A program made the position numbers and the translations under genes. The notes under the pieces were generated by a model. It was not told where the DNA came from, made no database searches, and saw only the letters and a list, made by a program, of their open reading frames with translations. From Myxococcales bacterium (GTDB taxonomy: Bacteria; Myxococcota_A; UBA9160; SMWR01): a stretch of DNA of 64,000 nt. This document shows, piece after piece, positions 44,251-52,764 of this stretch (positions within the stretch are counted from its first letter, which is position 1; each line of letters starts with the position of its first letter). The stretch lies in NCBI GenBank assembly GCA_022561775.1, contig JADFQO010000008.1, positions 1 through 64,000 of the forward strand, written 5' to 3'.

Positions 44251-44284
44251 CGCGGGCAGGGAAACTCCGGTCTCCCTGCCCGCG
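44251..44284. promoter_or_regulatory. 12-bp perfect hairpin in the moeA leader
   Basis: CGCGGGCAGGGA and TCCCTGCCCGCG pair around a 10-base loop, 19 bases before the moeA start on the minus strand. There is no T-run, so a plain terminator is unlikely. A role in translation or attenuation is possible. I do not recognise the Moco riboswitch consensus around it. Confidence 0.5.
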
Positions 44285-45047
44285 GCGAAACACCGAACTC
44301 GATGGATCACCGCTCGGTTGGCCCACGACGCGGTGGCTCCTCGTCGAGCCGTGGGAGGATACCAGAGAAGAGGACGCGCCCGGAACGCGGTGGGTTCCTG
44401 CACTCGCACGAAGGGCCGCGGCACGGCGCCCGTGCGGCGGGCACGCTTGTGAGGATGAATGAGATCGCGGTCTGATGCGGCGGAGAGTCGCGCCGGCATC
44501 TGGCGCGCGGGGCCGGAACCCTGGTTCACCGAGGCGGCGGGCGTCCCCCGGGCCTCCGACGGGGCAGGCCCTAATTGGTGGCCGAAGCGACGCTGCGGAG
44601 TTCCCCCGAGCCCCTGCGCGACGACACTGACTGCGAGCGGCTCGCGTGTCCGGCTGAGCGTCTTCGAGGAGAATCGGAGACAGCCGCGGTGCACCGGTTC
44701 ACATCCGGAACGGATGAGGCCACACCATCGGCCGCTACTCGAGAAAACTCCTCTCGTGCTCCGAGCGCATTTTGGAAGCTCCCGGGTCCGGGAAGACCTC
44801 CCGCGCCGCGTCCGCGAAGTCGGCCGATCTGGCTCTGGCTCCGCGAAACGTTTGCCCGCCCCCACCGACACCAGTCTTGTACGCAGGTTACGCAGCCGGT
44901 GATGCGGTCGACGGAAGCGAGACCTCGGATCTCCTCGAGCCGCGTTCCACAGCGTACGGCTCCACCCTACTCCTCTAATCGAGATTGATCAATCGGATTT
45001 TCCTCTGGGTCACGCGATGGTTCTCGCCCCGGAGCCCAGCGACCTCG
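44285..45047. other. Long stretch without a recognisable gene
   Basis: About 760 bases (1.1 kb with flanks) contain several overlapping frames on both strands but none with family resemblance. The best candidate is the tail of the plus frame ending at 44978 (TPVLYAGYAAGDAVDGSETS), which reads like protein but has no sensible upstream part, so a decayed gene is possible. A structural RNA was considered and not supported. Confidence 0.4.
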
Positions 45048-45103
45048 CTGGCGAATCCTATGGATTCGCTTTGCGGCGACGAGGCCTTTTCGGTCTCGTC
45101 TGG
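45048..45103 (-). repeat. Two-hairpin dispersed element, copy 7
   Basis: GCGAATCCTATGGATTCGC then GACGAGGCC...GGTCTCGTC, about 230 bases before the DHH phosphoesterase. Confidence 0.9.
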
Positions 45104-45333
45104 AGCGCGGGGAGTTGCCCCCGCGGGACCGCGCAGCCCAGGCGATCTCGCTACACTCGCGCCCGCTCGGGGCCACGGTGGCGGCTCCGAGAGACTTGGG
45201 GGGCAAATCGCTGCCCGCAGCGGATCTCCCGAACGACGCAGCAGGCGAATCAGCCGCGTGTGCGGACGCGTTGGCCGCCTCGCCAAGCGCACGCGGATCC
45301 GAGTGATCCGCAGAGCTCAGAGATGGGGGGTTC

Positions 45334-46722
45334 GTGGCGCGCCGTATCATCCTCTGTGATGGAGCTGAATTAGCCCGTTTGTGGGGCCGCATCGGCACCG
45401 GCGAGATCGAGATCCTTACCTGGGTTCCGCGAGAGGACGAACCGCGCGCGCGCCCGCCCGGATTCCACTCGCTGCAGGGCGGGCTCACCGTTGAAGCAAT
45501 CGAGAAGCTCAACCCGAAGATCGGAGACGAGTTCGCGCTCGTGAGCGAGGACCTCCCGTTCGTGCGGGCGGCGGTTGCTGCGATCTCGGAAGCCCGTCCA
45601 GAAGCTCCGCTGCTGCTGCTCTCCGACAAGGTCGATTCCGACGACCTTCCCGACCACCCATGCCTGCTGCGAACGGGATTGCGCTCGCTGATTCGCGATG
45701 ACATCGACGAAGAATTCGCCCACCTCGCCAACCTCCATCGGGTGGTGGAGTTGCGAGAACTCGTCGAACCGAGGGAAAAACTTGGGATTCTCCTGCAGCC
45801 CGACCCCGATCCCGATGGCATCGCCTGCGGCTACGCGTTGCGCGCGCTGCTCGGCCGCAAGCGTCCGACCGCTCCCCTGATTTCATTCGGCGAGGTCAAG
45901 CGCCCGGAAAACATCGCGATGATCGATGCGCTCGGGATCGACGTCCGAACCCTCACCCCCGACGACCTCGACGAGTTCGACGGACTGGCGCTACTGGACG
46001 TCCAGCCCAGCGTATTCGGCGAGAACATGCCAGCGCGGGTGCGCTCGGTGGATGTGGTGATCGATCACCACCCGGAGCGCCCGGGCTACGACGCGGTATT
46101 CCGAGACATCCGCCCCAACTACGGCGCCACCGCGACGATCCTGACCGAGTACATCCGCGCTGCGGGCCTCGATCTTTTTCCCAGGCTCGCGACGGCGCTC
46201 GTGTACGGCATCAAGAGCGACACACAACTTCTCGGGCGAGAGACGAGCCCCCACGACATGACTGCGTTCGCCTACCTCCACGCGAGCCACAGCCCCGCGC
46301 TCCTGCGGCGCATCGAGCGCCCCGCGCTTCCGACCAGTGGGTTGCGCGCACTCGGGCGGGCGCTTTCGAACACCGAGGTCGAAGATGGCATTCACCTGCT
46401 GGTGCTAGGACGTGTCGGTGAAGAGGTGATCCCCCAGGTTGCGGATCTGGCACTCCAGGCGGAGGGTGCCGAGTGGGCGATCGCGGCGGGGATCGTCGGC
46501 TCCGATCTGGTGTTCTCGGTTCGCAACGTGGGTTACGTGCGCGCCGCGGGGGACGTCGTACGCGCCGTCGTCGAGGGACTTGGGGTCGGCGGCGGACACC
46601 GCTCGATGGCCAAGGGGATCATTCCCGTGAAGGCATTCCGCGAGGTCTACGGGAGCGCCACACGCGAACAGATCCGAACCGCTCTACTCGACGCCTTCGT
46701 GAACGCAATTCACGGTGACTGA
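45334..46722 (+). CDS. DHH/DHHA1 phosphoesterase with N-terminal RCK-like domain
   Basis: A 462-residue protein. Residues 1 to about 135 resemble a TrkA-N/RCK-type nucleotide-binding fold. The DHH domain has PDPDPDGIACGYALR, ALLDVQPS and VIDHHPERPG, with GIKSDTQLLG before the DHHA1 domain, which ends with GGGHRSMAKG. This architecture is that of NrnA-like oligoribonuclease/pAp phosphatases and c-di-AMP phosphodiesterases. Degradation of short RNA or a dinucleotide signal is likely. GTG start after GGGGGG. The MaoC gene overlaps its end by eight bases. Confidence 0.82.
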   Translation: MARRIILCDGAELARLWGRIGTGEIEILTWVPREDEPRARPPGFHSLQGGLTVEAIEKLNPKIGDEFALVSEDLPFVRAAVAAISEARPEAPLLLLSDKVDSDDLPDHPCLLRTGLRSLIRDDIDEEFAHLANLHRVVELRELVEPREKLGILLQPDPDPDGIACGYALRALLGRKRPTAPLISFGEVKRPENIAMIDALGIDVRTLTPDDLDEFDGLALLDVQPSVFGENMPARVRSVDVVIDHHPERPGYDAVFRDIRPNYGATATILTEYIRAAGLDLFPRLATALVYGIKSDTQLLGRETSPHDMTAFAYLHASHSPALLRRIERPALPTSGLRALGRALSNTEVEDGIHLLVLGRVGEEVIPQVADLALQAEGAEWAIAAGIVGSDLVFSVRNVGYVRAAGDVVRAVVEGLGVGGGHRSMAKGIIPVKAFREVYGSATREQIRTALLDAFVNAIHGD

Positions 46723-47191
46723 CTTGGCGAAGCCCACGGTGATTCAGAATGTGGCGGCCCTCGCAGATCTGGTCGATCGCGAACTCGGCACGACGGATTG
46801 GATCGAGGTCTCCCAGGAGCGAATCGACGCATTCGCGGCAGCTACCGGGGATCGCCAATGGATTCATTGCGACGTCGAGCGAGCCCAGCGGGAATCCCCC
46901 TTCAAGTCGACCATCGCCCACGGTTACCTCTCGGTCGCACTCACACCGGTATTGCTCCCACAGCTATTGATTGTCAAAAATTGCAGGACCGTCATCAACA
47001 GGGGAATCGAAAAGATGCGGCTCTCGACTCCGGTGCTCGCGGGGTCGCGAATTCGCATGTCGGCGATCGTGAAGGATGCGCGCAAAGTGCCACGCGGCGG
47101 CGTCCGGGCCACCATCTCGGTTCGGTTCGAGGTCGAAGGCTCGGATAAACCGGCCTGCTACGGAGTCGTCACCTACGTCTACTTCCCCTAG
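46715..47191 (+). CDS. MaoC-like (R)-specific enoyl-CoA hydratase
   Basis: A 158-residue hot-dog-fold protein. FAAATGDRQWIHCDVERA carries the catalytic Asp and His of R-hydratases, and STIAHGYLSVAL follows as in the family. It hydrates enoyl-CoA in fatty-acid or polyester metabolism. It overlaps the DHH gene by eight bases, so the two are co-translated, though no functional link is known. Its TAG stop is part of a dispersed repeat. Confidence 0.85.
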   Translation: MTDLAKPTVIQNVAALADLVDRELGTTDWIEVSQERIDAFAAATGDRQWIHCDVERAQRESPFKSTIAHGYLSVALTPVLLPQLLIVKNCRTVINRGIEKMRLSTPVLAGSRIRMSAIVKDARKVPRGGVRATISVRFEVEGSDKPACYGVVTYVYFP

Positions 47192-47254
47192 GAGCGTGAC
47201 CCCAGAATGGGGTCGCGCGACGCCGCAAGCGAATCCGAAGGCTTCCCCCGCTAG
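47190..47254 (+). repeat. Two-hairpin dispersed element, class B, copy 8
   Basis: The first hairpin is GACCCCAGAATGGGGTC (class B) and the second a slightly damaged GCGAATCCGAAGGCTTCCC. It starts on the MaoC stop codon (CTAG) and ends with CTAG. Confidence 0.85.
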
Positions 47255-47333
47255 CGGCCGTCCCGCCAACTGCGACCCGAGCCCCGAAATCGCCCGTCTT
47301 GACGTCGACGAACGCGCCGCCGATCCTGCGGTG

Positions 47334-48980
47334 ATGCGGCTGGCCATTGCTCAGGTAAATCCCACGGTCGGCGATCTGGCCGGCAACCGTCGGCTCGTCG
47401 AGGAAGCCACCGCCAAGGCGGTCAGCGAGCGCGCAGACCTGGTGGTACTGCCAGAGATGGTACTGACCGGCTACCCGCCGATGGACCTGCTGGAGCGAGA
47501 TGGCTTCGTTCGCGATCAGCTCGTCGAACTCGACGCGCTCCTTCCGATGTCCCGGAGCATTCCGATCGTGCTCGGAGCGGTCGTTCCCCACCAGGAGAGC
47601 GGGCGCACCCGGCTCCACAATGCGGCCGTGTTGCTCGCCGACGGAGAGCGCCGCGCAGTCCGCGCGAAGTCCCTGCTTCCGACCTACGACGTGTTCGACG
47701 AGCGCCGCCACTTTGCGCCGGCGACACGGCGCGAGCCCGTAACACTGCAGGATGGAGGCACGCTTCTCGGACTGACGGTCTGCGAGGACGCCTGGGGCGA
47801 CCGGATGGGTTACCAGACCAATCCGGTCGCGGAACTCGCGGGCGCAGGCTGTACGGCGATTGTGAATCTGTCTGCGTCGCCCTGGCACGTATCGAAACCG
47901 GCTGAACGCAGGCGGTTGCTCGGAGACCTGGCGCGAAACAACGGGGTGCCGATCTGCTTCGTCAATCAGGTAGGCGGAAACGACGGACTGATCTTTGACG
48001 GGGGCTCGTTCACGGTGGACGCGCTCGGGCGCGTCCAGAACAAGCTCGCGCTCTTCGAGCCCGCCTTCGAGGTGGTGGATCTAACCGACGGTTCGGCGCG
48101 GTCGTACGAGGCGGACATCGGCGATCCGGACGCAATCACACAACTCGAATCAGGGTTGATCCTCGGAATCAGAGACTACTTTCGCAAACAAGGGCTTCCG
48201 CCCGGCGCGGTGGTCGGTGTATCGGGCGGAGTCGACTCGGCGGTCACCGCGCACCTGGCCGTTGAAGCGCTCGGGCCAGATCGCGTGCTTGGCATCGCAA
48301 TGCCGGGACCCTTCTCGTCGGATCACAGCCTCGAGGATGCCGAAACGCTTCGCCGCACGCTCGACATCGAGGTTCGACGCGTGGACGTGACGCCCATCTA
48401 CGACGCTTACATGAACAGCTTCCGGTCGCTCATCGGGGAGCGAGACGGTTATGGGGTCGCGGGCCAGAACATCCAATCGAGAATTCGCGGCGCCCTGTTG
48501 ATGGCAATCTCGAACGCTGAGGGGCTGCTCGTTCTTGCGACGGGAAACAAGAGCGAGCTGAGCATCGGCTACTGCACATTATACGGTGACACCGTTGGAG
48601 GCCTGGCGGTCCTGGGCGATGTCTACAAGCGCGATGTCTACGCTCTCGCGCGACACGCGAACGCGACCGGCGAGCGAATCCCGCTCCGCACAATCGAGAA
48701 GCCTCCTTCCGCTGAGCTGGCTCCGGGCCAGCTCGACAGCGACGACCTCCCTCCCTACGACGTACTCGACGCCATCCTCGAGCGCGCAATTGAAGGTGGG
48801 CTCAGTGCCGAAGGCATCTCTCCGCCCGCAGGCGCGACCTCGCAGACGGTTCGCGACGTCGTCGACCGATTGGATCGCAACGAGTACAAACGCCGCCAGG
48901 CACCCCTGGTCCTGCGGACGTCACCCAAGGCCTTCGGCTCTGGACGTCGCCTCCCCATCGTCCACCGCTATCGCATCTGA
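47334..48980 (+). CDS. nadE: Glutamine-dependent NAD+ synthetase
   Basis: A 548-residue two-domain enzyme. The N-terminal nitrilase-type glutaminase (1 to about 260) has the Glu in LPEMVLTGYPP, the Lys in AKSLLPTYDVFDE and the Cys in TVCEDAWGD. The C-terminal synthetase (about 270-548) has the PP-loop GVSGGVDSAV, LATGNKSELSIGYCTLYGD and a C-terminal RRQAPLVLR. It amidates nicotinate adenine dinucleotide using glutamine nitrogen. ATG at 47334 gives the normal start MRLAIAQVNPTVGDLAGN; the track's longer form includes the repeat. Confidence 0.93.
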   Translation: MRLAIAQVNPTVGDLAGNRRLVEEATAKAVSERADLVVLPEMVLTGYPPMDLLERDGFVRDQLVELDALLPMSRSIPIVLGAVVPHQESGRTRLHNAAVLLADGERRAVRAKSLLPTYDVFDERRHFAPATRREPVTLQDGGTLLGLTVCEDAWGDRMGYQTNPVAELAGAGCTAIVNLSASPWHVSKPAERRRLLGDLARNNGVPICFVNQVGGNDGLIFDGGSFTVDALGRVQNKLALFEPAFEVVDLTDGSARSYEADIGDPDAITQLESGLILGIRDYFRKQGLPPGAVVGVSGGVDSAVTAHLAVEALGPDRVLGIAMPGPFSSDHSLEDAETLRRTLDIEVRRVDVTPIYDAYMNSFRSLIGERDGYGVAGQNIQSRIRGALLMAISNAEGLLVLATGNKSELSIGYCTLYGDTVGGLAVLGDVYKRDVYALARHANATGERIPLRTIEKPPSAELAPGQLDSDDLPPYDVLDAILERAIEGGLSAEGISPPAGATSQTVRDVVDRLDRNEYKRRQAPLVLRTSPKAFGSGRRLPIVHRYRI

Positions 48981-49035
48981 CGAAATCTGCGCAGCCCCGT
49001 GGACTTCGACCCGGCAAACGCGGGACTGTAGCGAC

Positions 49036-49095
49036 GAGCGTGACCCCATTCATGGGGTCGCGCGACGACGCAAGCGAATCCAAAGGATTCGCCAG
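49036..49095 (+). repeat. Two-hairpin dispersed element, class B, copy 9a
   Basis: GACCCCATTCATGGGGTC with GCGAATCCAAAGGATTCGC, in direct tandem with a class A copy. Confidence 0.9.
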
Positions 49096-49153
49096 CCAGA
49101 CGGGACCGACAGGTTCCGTCGCCGCAAAGCGAATCCAAAGGATTCGCCAGCCA
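49096..49153 (+). repeat. Two-hairpin dispersed element, class A, copy 9b
   Basis: GACGGGACC-GACAG-GTTCCGTC with GCGAATCCAAAGGATTCGC. It ends about ten bases before the stop of the minus-strand cold-shock gene, so the pair also forms that gene's 3' end. Confidence 0.9.
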
Positions 49154-49163
49154 GCGCCTTGTC

Positions 49164-49637
49164 TTACTCGGCTTGCGAAATCGCGCGAACGTTCTCGGCG
49201 CGGGCTCCGCGGGGGCCCTCCTGGACGACGTATTCCACGACATCCCCCTCGGCGAGCGAATCGTAGTCACTCGGACCGAGACCGGAGCGGTGGAAGAAGA
49301 CTTCGCGTCCGTCATCACCCCGAACGAAGCCGAAACCGCGTTCGCGCACCAGCTTCTTGATCTTCCCCTTGACCTTCGGGCCGGTCGGCGCCGCACTTTG
49401 CGCGCTGGGTCGACGCCCGCGACCTCCCCTCTTGGATCGGCCGCGCCCCATGTTGTAGCGATCGCTCGAGACGAACTCTTCGCGGAAGAGCTTCACCGGA
49501 ACCACGAGGTCCTGCATCTCGGAGGATTCGGGACTGAGGAGCACCTCGTCGTCACCCGCGTCGACCATGGTGTAGCGGAGCCCCGTGTTGCGATGCGTGA
49601 CCAGAGATCCCGGTTCGACTTCCTCCAACGACAACAT
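49164..49637 (-). CDS. Cold-shock-domain protein with N-terminal extension
   Basis: A 157-residue nucleic-acid-binding protein. Residues 1-65 are an unassigned domain (GSLVTHRNTGLRYTMVDAGD). A basic Gly/Arg linker (GRGRSKRGGRGRRPS) follows. The C-terminal cold-shock domain (about 92-157) has GKIKKLVRERGFGFVRGDDG, the RNP1-type aromatic motif, then VFFHRSG (RNP2). The ATG at 49637 with AGGGGG upstream is preferred over the track's GTG. It may act as an RNA chaperone with the N-terminal domain as a specificity module. Confidence 0.85.
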   Translation of the reverse strand: MLSLEEVEPGSLVTHRNTGLRYTMVDAGDDEVLLSPESSEMQDLVVPVKLFREEFVSSDRYNMGRGRSKRGGRGRRPSAQSAAPTGPKVKGKIKKLVRERGFGFVRGDDGREVFFHRSGLGPSDYDSLAEGDVVEYVVQEGPRGARAENVRAISQAE

Positions 49638-49782
49638 GGCGGGACCCCCTTGATGCGGGCGCACATCCCAAGCGGGCAGGTTCGGGCGTGACCCGGTTCG
49701 GCCCGGACGAAGCTGGTGATGAGCGTCGGGCCGGTGCTCGCACCTTGGGTGGAGCCATCAGAAACCCAACGGAGGCAGCAGG

Positions 49783-49938
49783 TTAGGTGATTGATCCGCC
49801 AGGGTCAAACGCGGCTCGGGAGGGGACCATCTCGGCGAGCTTGGGCACTCGGGGCGAGCGGTGAAGCCTGATCTCGCAGCGGTCCGGAAAGTCCGAGAAT
49901 GCAATCGAGACCCGCGCGCGCTGCTGCTCGGCACCCAC
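49783..49938 (-). CDS. Possible small ORF, low confidence
   Basis: The gap 49638-50009 holds no confident gene. One minus-strand frame, open from near the DsbA stop and starting at a GTG, reads VGAEQQRARVSIAFSDFPDR and continues to 51 residues. An opposite-strand 50-codon frame (49861-50013) and a 77-codon frame compete with it. None matches a family I know and no ribosome site stands out. Confidence 0.2.
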   Translation of the reverse strand: MGAEQQRARVSIAFSDFPDRCEIRLHRSPRVPKLAEMVPSRAAFDPGGSIT

Positions 49939-50009
49939 GTAACCGATGCTTCGCTGCTCGCCATCGCGGATGCGATCAGCGAGCTCTCCACACAGCCAAT
50001 TCCGGAAGG

Positions 50010-50735
50010 CTAATTCTTCGCCAGTTCCTCGTCGATCACGCGCGCAAAGGATCCGTATGGCTGCGCACCGGAAAGAAATCGACCATTGACGAAAAAGCTC
50101 GGTGTTCCCGACACGCCGAGTTCGCGCGCCAGCGCCAGATCATCGTCAACCACCTTCCTGACCGACGAAGACGCGAGATCACTGTTGTATTGATCGATGT
50201 CCAAGCCGATCTCACCCGCATAGCGCAGATAGGTCTCCGGACTCAGATTTTTGGGGTCCGCAAAGATCCGATCGTGCATCTCCCAGAATTTACCCTGTCG
50301 ATGCGCAGCCTCTGCGGACTGGTGAGCCGCTCGGGCTTTTTTGTGCATCGATAGTGGGAGGTGCTTGAACACGAAGCGGACCTTGTCGCCGTATTCTTTG
50401 CCAATCTGTTCGAGCGTCGGGTTGACGCGGACGCAGAACGGACATTGGAAGTCGGCCCATTCGACGATGGTGACCTTCGCGGACTCCGAACCACGAACCG
50501 GCGCGTTGCCCACCTCGATTTCATAGACCTGCTGGGGATCCGGGCGCTTGGGAGCCGAGGGCCGGGCTGCAGCCGCAGGAGCTGCCGCTGCGACCTTCAG
50601 CGATTCATTGAGATCCTCGAGTTTGGTGGATCCGCGATCGATGGACATCACGAGCAGATAGGCACCCCCCAAGATCGAGGCGCCCAGTATCAATGCCGCG
50701 GCAACCAGCGCACCGCCCGATGAATGTCCTTGCAT
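50010..50735 (-). CDS. Membrane-anchored DsbA-like thiol-disulfide protein
   Basis: A 241-residue protein with an N-terminal membrane anchor (about 9-30), an Ala/Pro-rich linker and a thioredoxin fold. The active site is ADFQCPFCVRV (CPFC), a helical insertion follows, and the cis-Pro loop is SGTPSFFVNGRF. A KEYGDKVRFVFKHLPL segment places it in the DSBA/BdbD-like group that introduces or isomerises disulfides in exported proteins. A coupled DsbB is not adjacent. Confidence 0.88.
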   Translation of the reverse strand: MQGHSSGGALVAAALILGASILGGAYLLVMSIDRGSTKLEDLNESLKVAAAAPAAAARPSAPKRPDPQQVYEIEVGNAPVRGSESAKVTIVEWADFQCPFCVRVNPTLEQIGKEYGDKVRFVFKHLPLSMHKKARAAHQSAEAAHRQGKFWEMHDRIFADPKNLSPETYLRYAGEIGLDIDQYNSDLASSSVRKVVDDDLALARELGVSGTPSFFVNGRFLSGAQPYGSFARVIDEELAKN

Positions 50736-50816
50736 TTGTTTGTGCTCCTTCGCGACTGCGGCTCGAGCTGATGCTGTGGCCGAGCCGAACGATAACCCAG
50801 ATTGGCCTCCGGATCG

Positions 50817-51779
50817 TCAGTAGTTTGTCGTTCGCGTCCGATGTCGGGGGTGGGCCTTCATTGCCGGAAGCTGCCCCCGCGTCCAGAGGACGGTATCGAG
50901 TTGCCGGGCTGTCATCTCGACCCCGGCTTCGCGCAACAACGCGACGCAGCACTCGACGGCGTGAACGGCAGCGGCGCGGATCTCCACCTCTTCCGGCGAG
51001 CCCGCCTCCAGCAGCTCGCCGGCGTCGATGCGGGCTGCGAGCGCGGGGTCGTAGACCAGCACGCCTTCGCGGCGAAGAACGTGAGGGACTAGGTTGTCGG
51101 CAAAGATTGTCAGCTGATCGAGGTCTGCAAACGCTCCATAGCCCTCCCCCTTGAATACCGCAGCGAGATCTGCCGACGTCAACTGGGCGCGTTTGTAGAA
51201 GGGGACCGCGAAGCCCGCATACTGCGAAACATCCCGATAAAGGGGCATCTCGATCAGGGTTTCGGCGAGACGTGCCGCGGAGCGGTTGGCGGAAACGATC
51301 GGGCCCGTCGGGTCTCCGTCGAAATGCTTCAGCAGAAATTCGCCGAGGTCGTTCAGCGCCCGCGAAAAGAGCGACATCAATTCAGCAACTTCGGGAACAC
51401 CCAGATTCTGAGCCATCACCCGCGCACAATCATCGGCGGACGTTGTGGCGAGCTGGCCTGCATCCCAGGGGCCATCGCGCTCCCAGTTTTCTCGGAGAGA
51501 CGTCGCGATCGTGAAGTAACCAGAGTGGCCCGGGCGTTTGGCGAGGTACGGAAAGTAGCCAGAGCCGAAATTGATTGCATCCAATGTGAGAATATACGCA
51601 GCGGTATCCTCGGGCGCGCCGACGTAGTAGTCGATTGGATCGAGCTGGATCGAAGGTGCGAGAAGATCGCGCGACCGAGTGAGGTCTTCGAGCGCACCAG
51701 CGTCAATCGAAACCGAGCGGGCGCTCTTCATCACACGCGCAGCCCTTCGGCGAATTCTTTCGAAGATCTCGCCTCTCAT
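50817..51779 (-). CDS. Queuosine salvage protein Qng1 (DUF2419)
   Basis: A 320-residue protein of the DUF2419 family, which hydrolyses queuosine-5'-monophosphate to free queuine. Family segments are LDAINFGSGYFPYL, PFYKRAQLTSADLAAVF, LTIFADNLVPHVLR and LDTVLWTRGQLP. It is common in eukaryotes and patchy in bacteria. The ATG overlaps the stop of the lipid kinase gene by four bases. It would serve a cell that salvages rather than synthesises queuine; no queuine transporter or tgt is in the window. Confidence 0.85.
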   Translation of the reverse strand: MRGEIFERIRRRAARVMKSARSVSIDAGALEDLTRSRDLLAPSIQLDPIDYYVGAPEDTAAYILTLDAINFGSGYFPYLAKRPGHSGYFTIATSLRENWERDGPWDAGQLATTSADDCARVMAQNLGVPEVAELMSLFSRALNDLGEFLLKHFDGDPTGPIVSANRSAARLAETLIEMPLYRDVSQYAGFAVPFYKRAQLTSADLAAVFKGEGYGAFADLDQLTIFADNLVPHVLRREGVLVYDPALAARIDAGELLEAGSPEEVEIRAAAVHAVECCVALLREAGVEMTARQLDTVLWTRGQLPAMKAHPRHRTRTTNY

Positions 51780-52705
51780 TCGCCAAAACCGATCAGTGTT
51801 ATCGCTCCGGGAAGGAGTTCGAAACGAGCAGGAAGTACGCCCAGCGACTCACCGTCGACATCGAGTCGGATCGGCCCTGCCACTCCACAAGCCTCGATCA
51901 CCCGCCCTCGCCCCTGGAGAATCTGCGGATCGCGAATGTGGGATCCGCGATAGAGAAGCGGGAATTTCCGGAGCAGGGCGCATCGGGACATCCCGGGAAC
52001 GATCACCCAGTCGAAGAGCCCATCGTCGATGCGGGCGTTCGGGGCGACCCGCATTCCACCTCCGAAGTACGGTCCGTTCGCCACCGCGGCGACAGAGAGT
52101 GGACCGTCGAAGACGAGTTCTCCATCGACGGAAATTGACACAGGACCGCTCCGATACCGAGCGATACCCCGGACCGTTCCAATCATGTAGGACATTCGCC
52201 CGCCAAAAACCTTGGTGGTCCTATTCACCAACTCGTCTACGACACCACTGAGCCCAAAGCTCGCGACGTTCGCGAAATAGCCGGTGACCTCCTGTCTATC
52301 GTCGGTGCGATAAGTGACCCGGCCCGCGTCCACCCTCAAGGTCTTTCCAGCCGCGAGCCGTTCGATCGCAGCGTCGACGTTCAGTGGTTGGCCAAGGCCA
52401 CGCGCGAAATCGCTGGCGGTGCCAAGGGGAAGGAGTCCGATCACCGCGTAATCACCGAGCTGCGCAGACAGCAGTCCGGTGACGACTTCGCTCAACGTGC
52501 CATCGCCTCCCGCTACGATGATGCGTTCGATTCCCGAGCGTACGCCCTCCCGAGCGATGCGCTCGGCGTCCCGAGGAGCGCGGGTACACTCGATGTCGAG
52601 CGGGCCGAGCGCGCTTCGAAGCTTCGCTTCGAGCGACTTCAACCGCCGCGAAGCCGCTCGGTTTCGGCTTCTCGGGTTCGCGATCACCAGCGTGCGCGCG
52701 GGCAT
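51776..52705 (-). CDS. Diacylglycerol/lipid kinase (YegS/DgkB family)
   Basis: A 309-residue lipid kinase. VIANPRSRNRAA opens the catalytic domain, VAGGDGTLSEVVTGL is the GGDGT nucleotide loop and LPLGTASDFARGLG follows as in the family. The C-terminal beta-sandwich contains PYFGGGMRVAPNARIDDG. It phosphorylates diacylglycerol, a sphingoid base or a related lipid. A sphingoid base is possible because a serine palmitoyltransferase is encoded 9 kb away, but there is no direct evidence. Overlaps Qng1. Confidence 0.85.
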   Translation of the reverse strand: MPARTLVIANPRSRNRAASRRLKSLEAKLRSALGPLDIECTRAPRDAERIAREGVRSGIERIIVAGGDGTLSEVVTGLLSAQLGDYAVIGLLPLGTASDFARGLGQPLNVDAAIERLAAGKTLRVDAGRVTYRTDDRQEVTGYFANVASFGLSGVVDELVNRTTKVFGGRMSYMIGTVRGIARYRSGPVSISVDGELVFDGPLSVAAVANGPYFGGGMRVAPNARIDDGLFDWVIVPGMSRCALLRKFPLLYRGSHIRDPQILQGRGRVIEACGVAGPIRLDVDGESLGVLPARFELLPGAITLIGFGE

Positions 52706-52764
52706 GCGCAGAAGGGTAGGCGATCTCCTTCAGGCGCCGCTGTGCATCGCCATAGCGCGTCCGA

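Noticed and set aside
44251-44284. RNase P RNA, suggested by GGAAACTCCGGTCTCC
   Set aside because: The stretch resembles the P4 region of RNase P, but here it is one simple hairpin and none of the other conserved RNase P blocks is present.
49036-49153. A CRISPR-like array of short repeats
   Set aside because: Repeats are adjacent without spacers, only two per site, and scattered through many loci; no cas genes are present.
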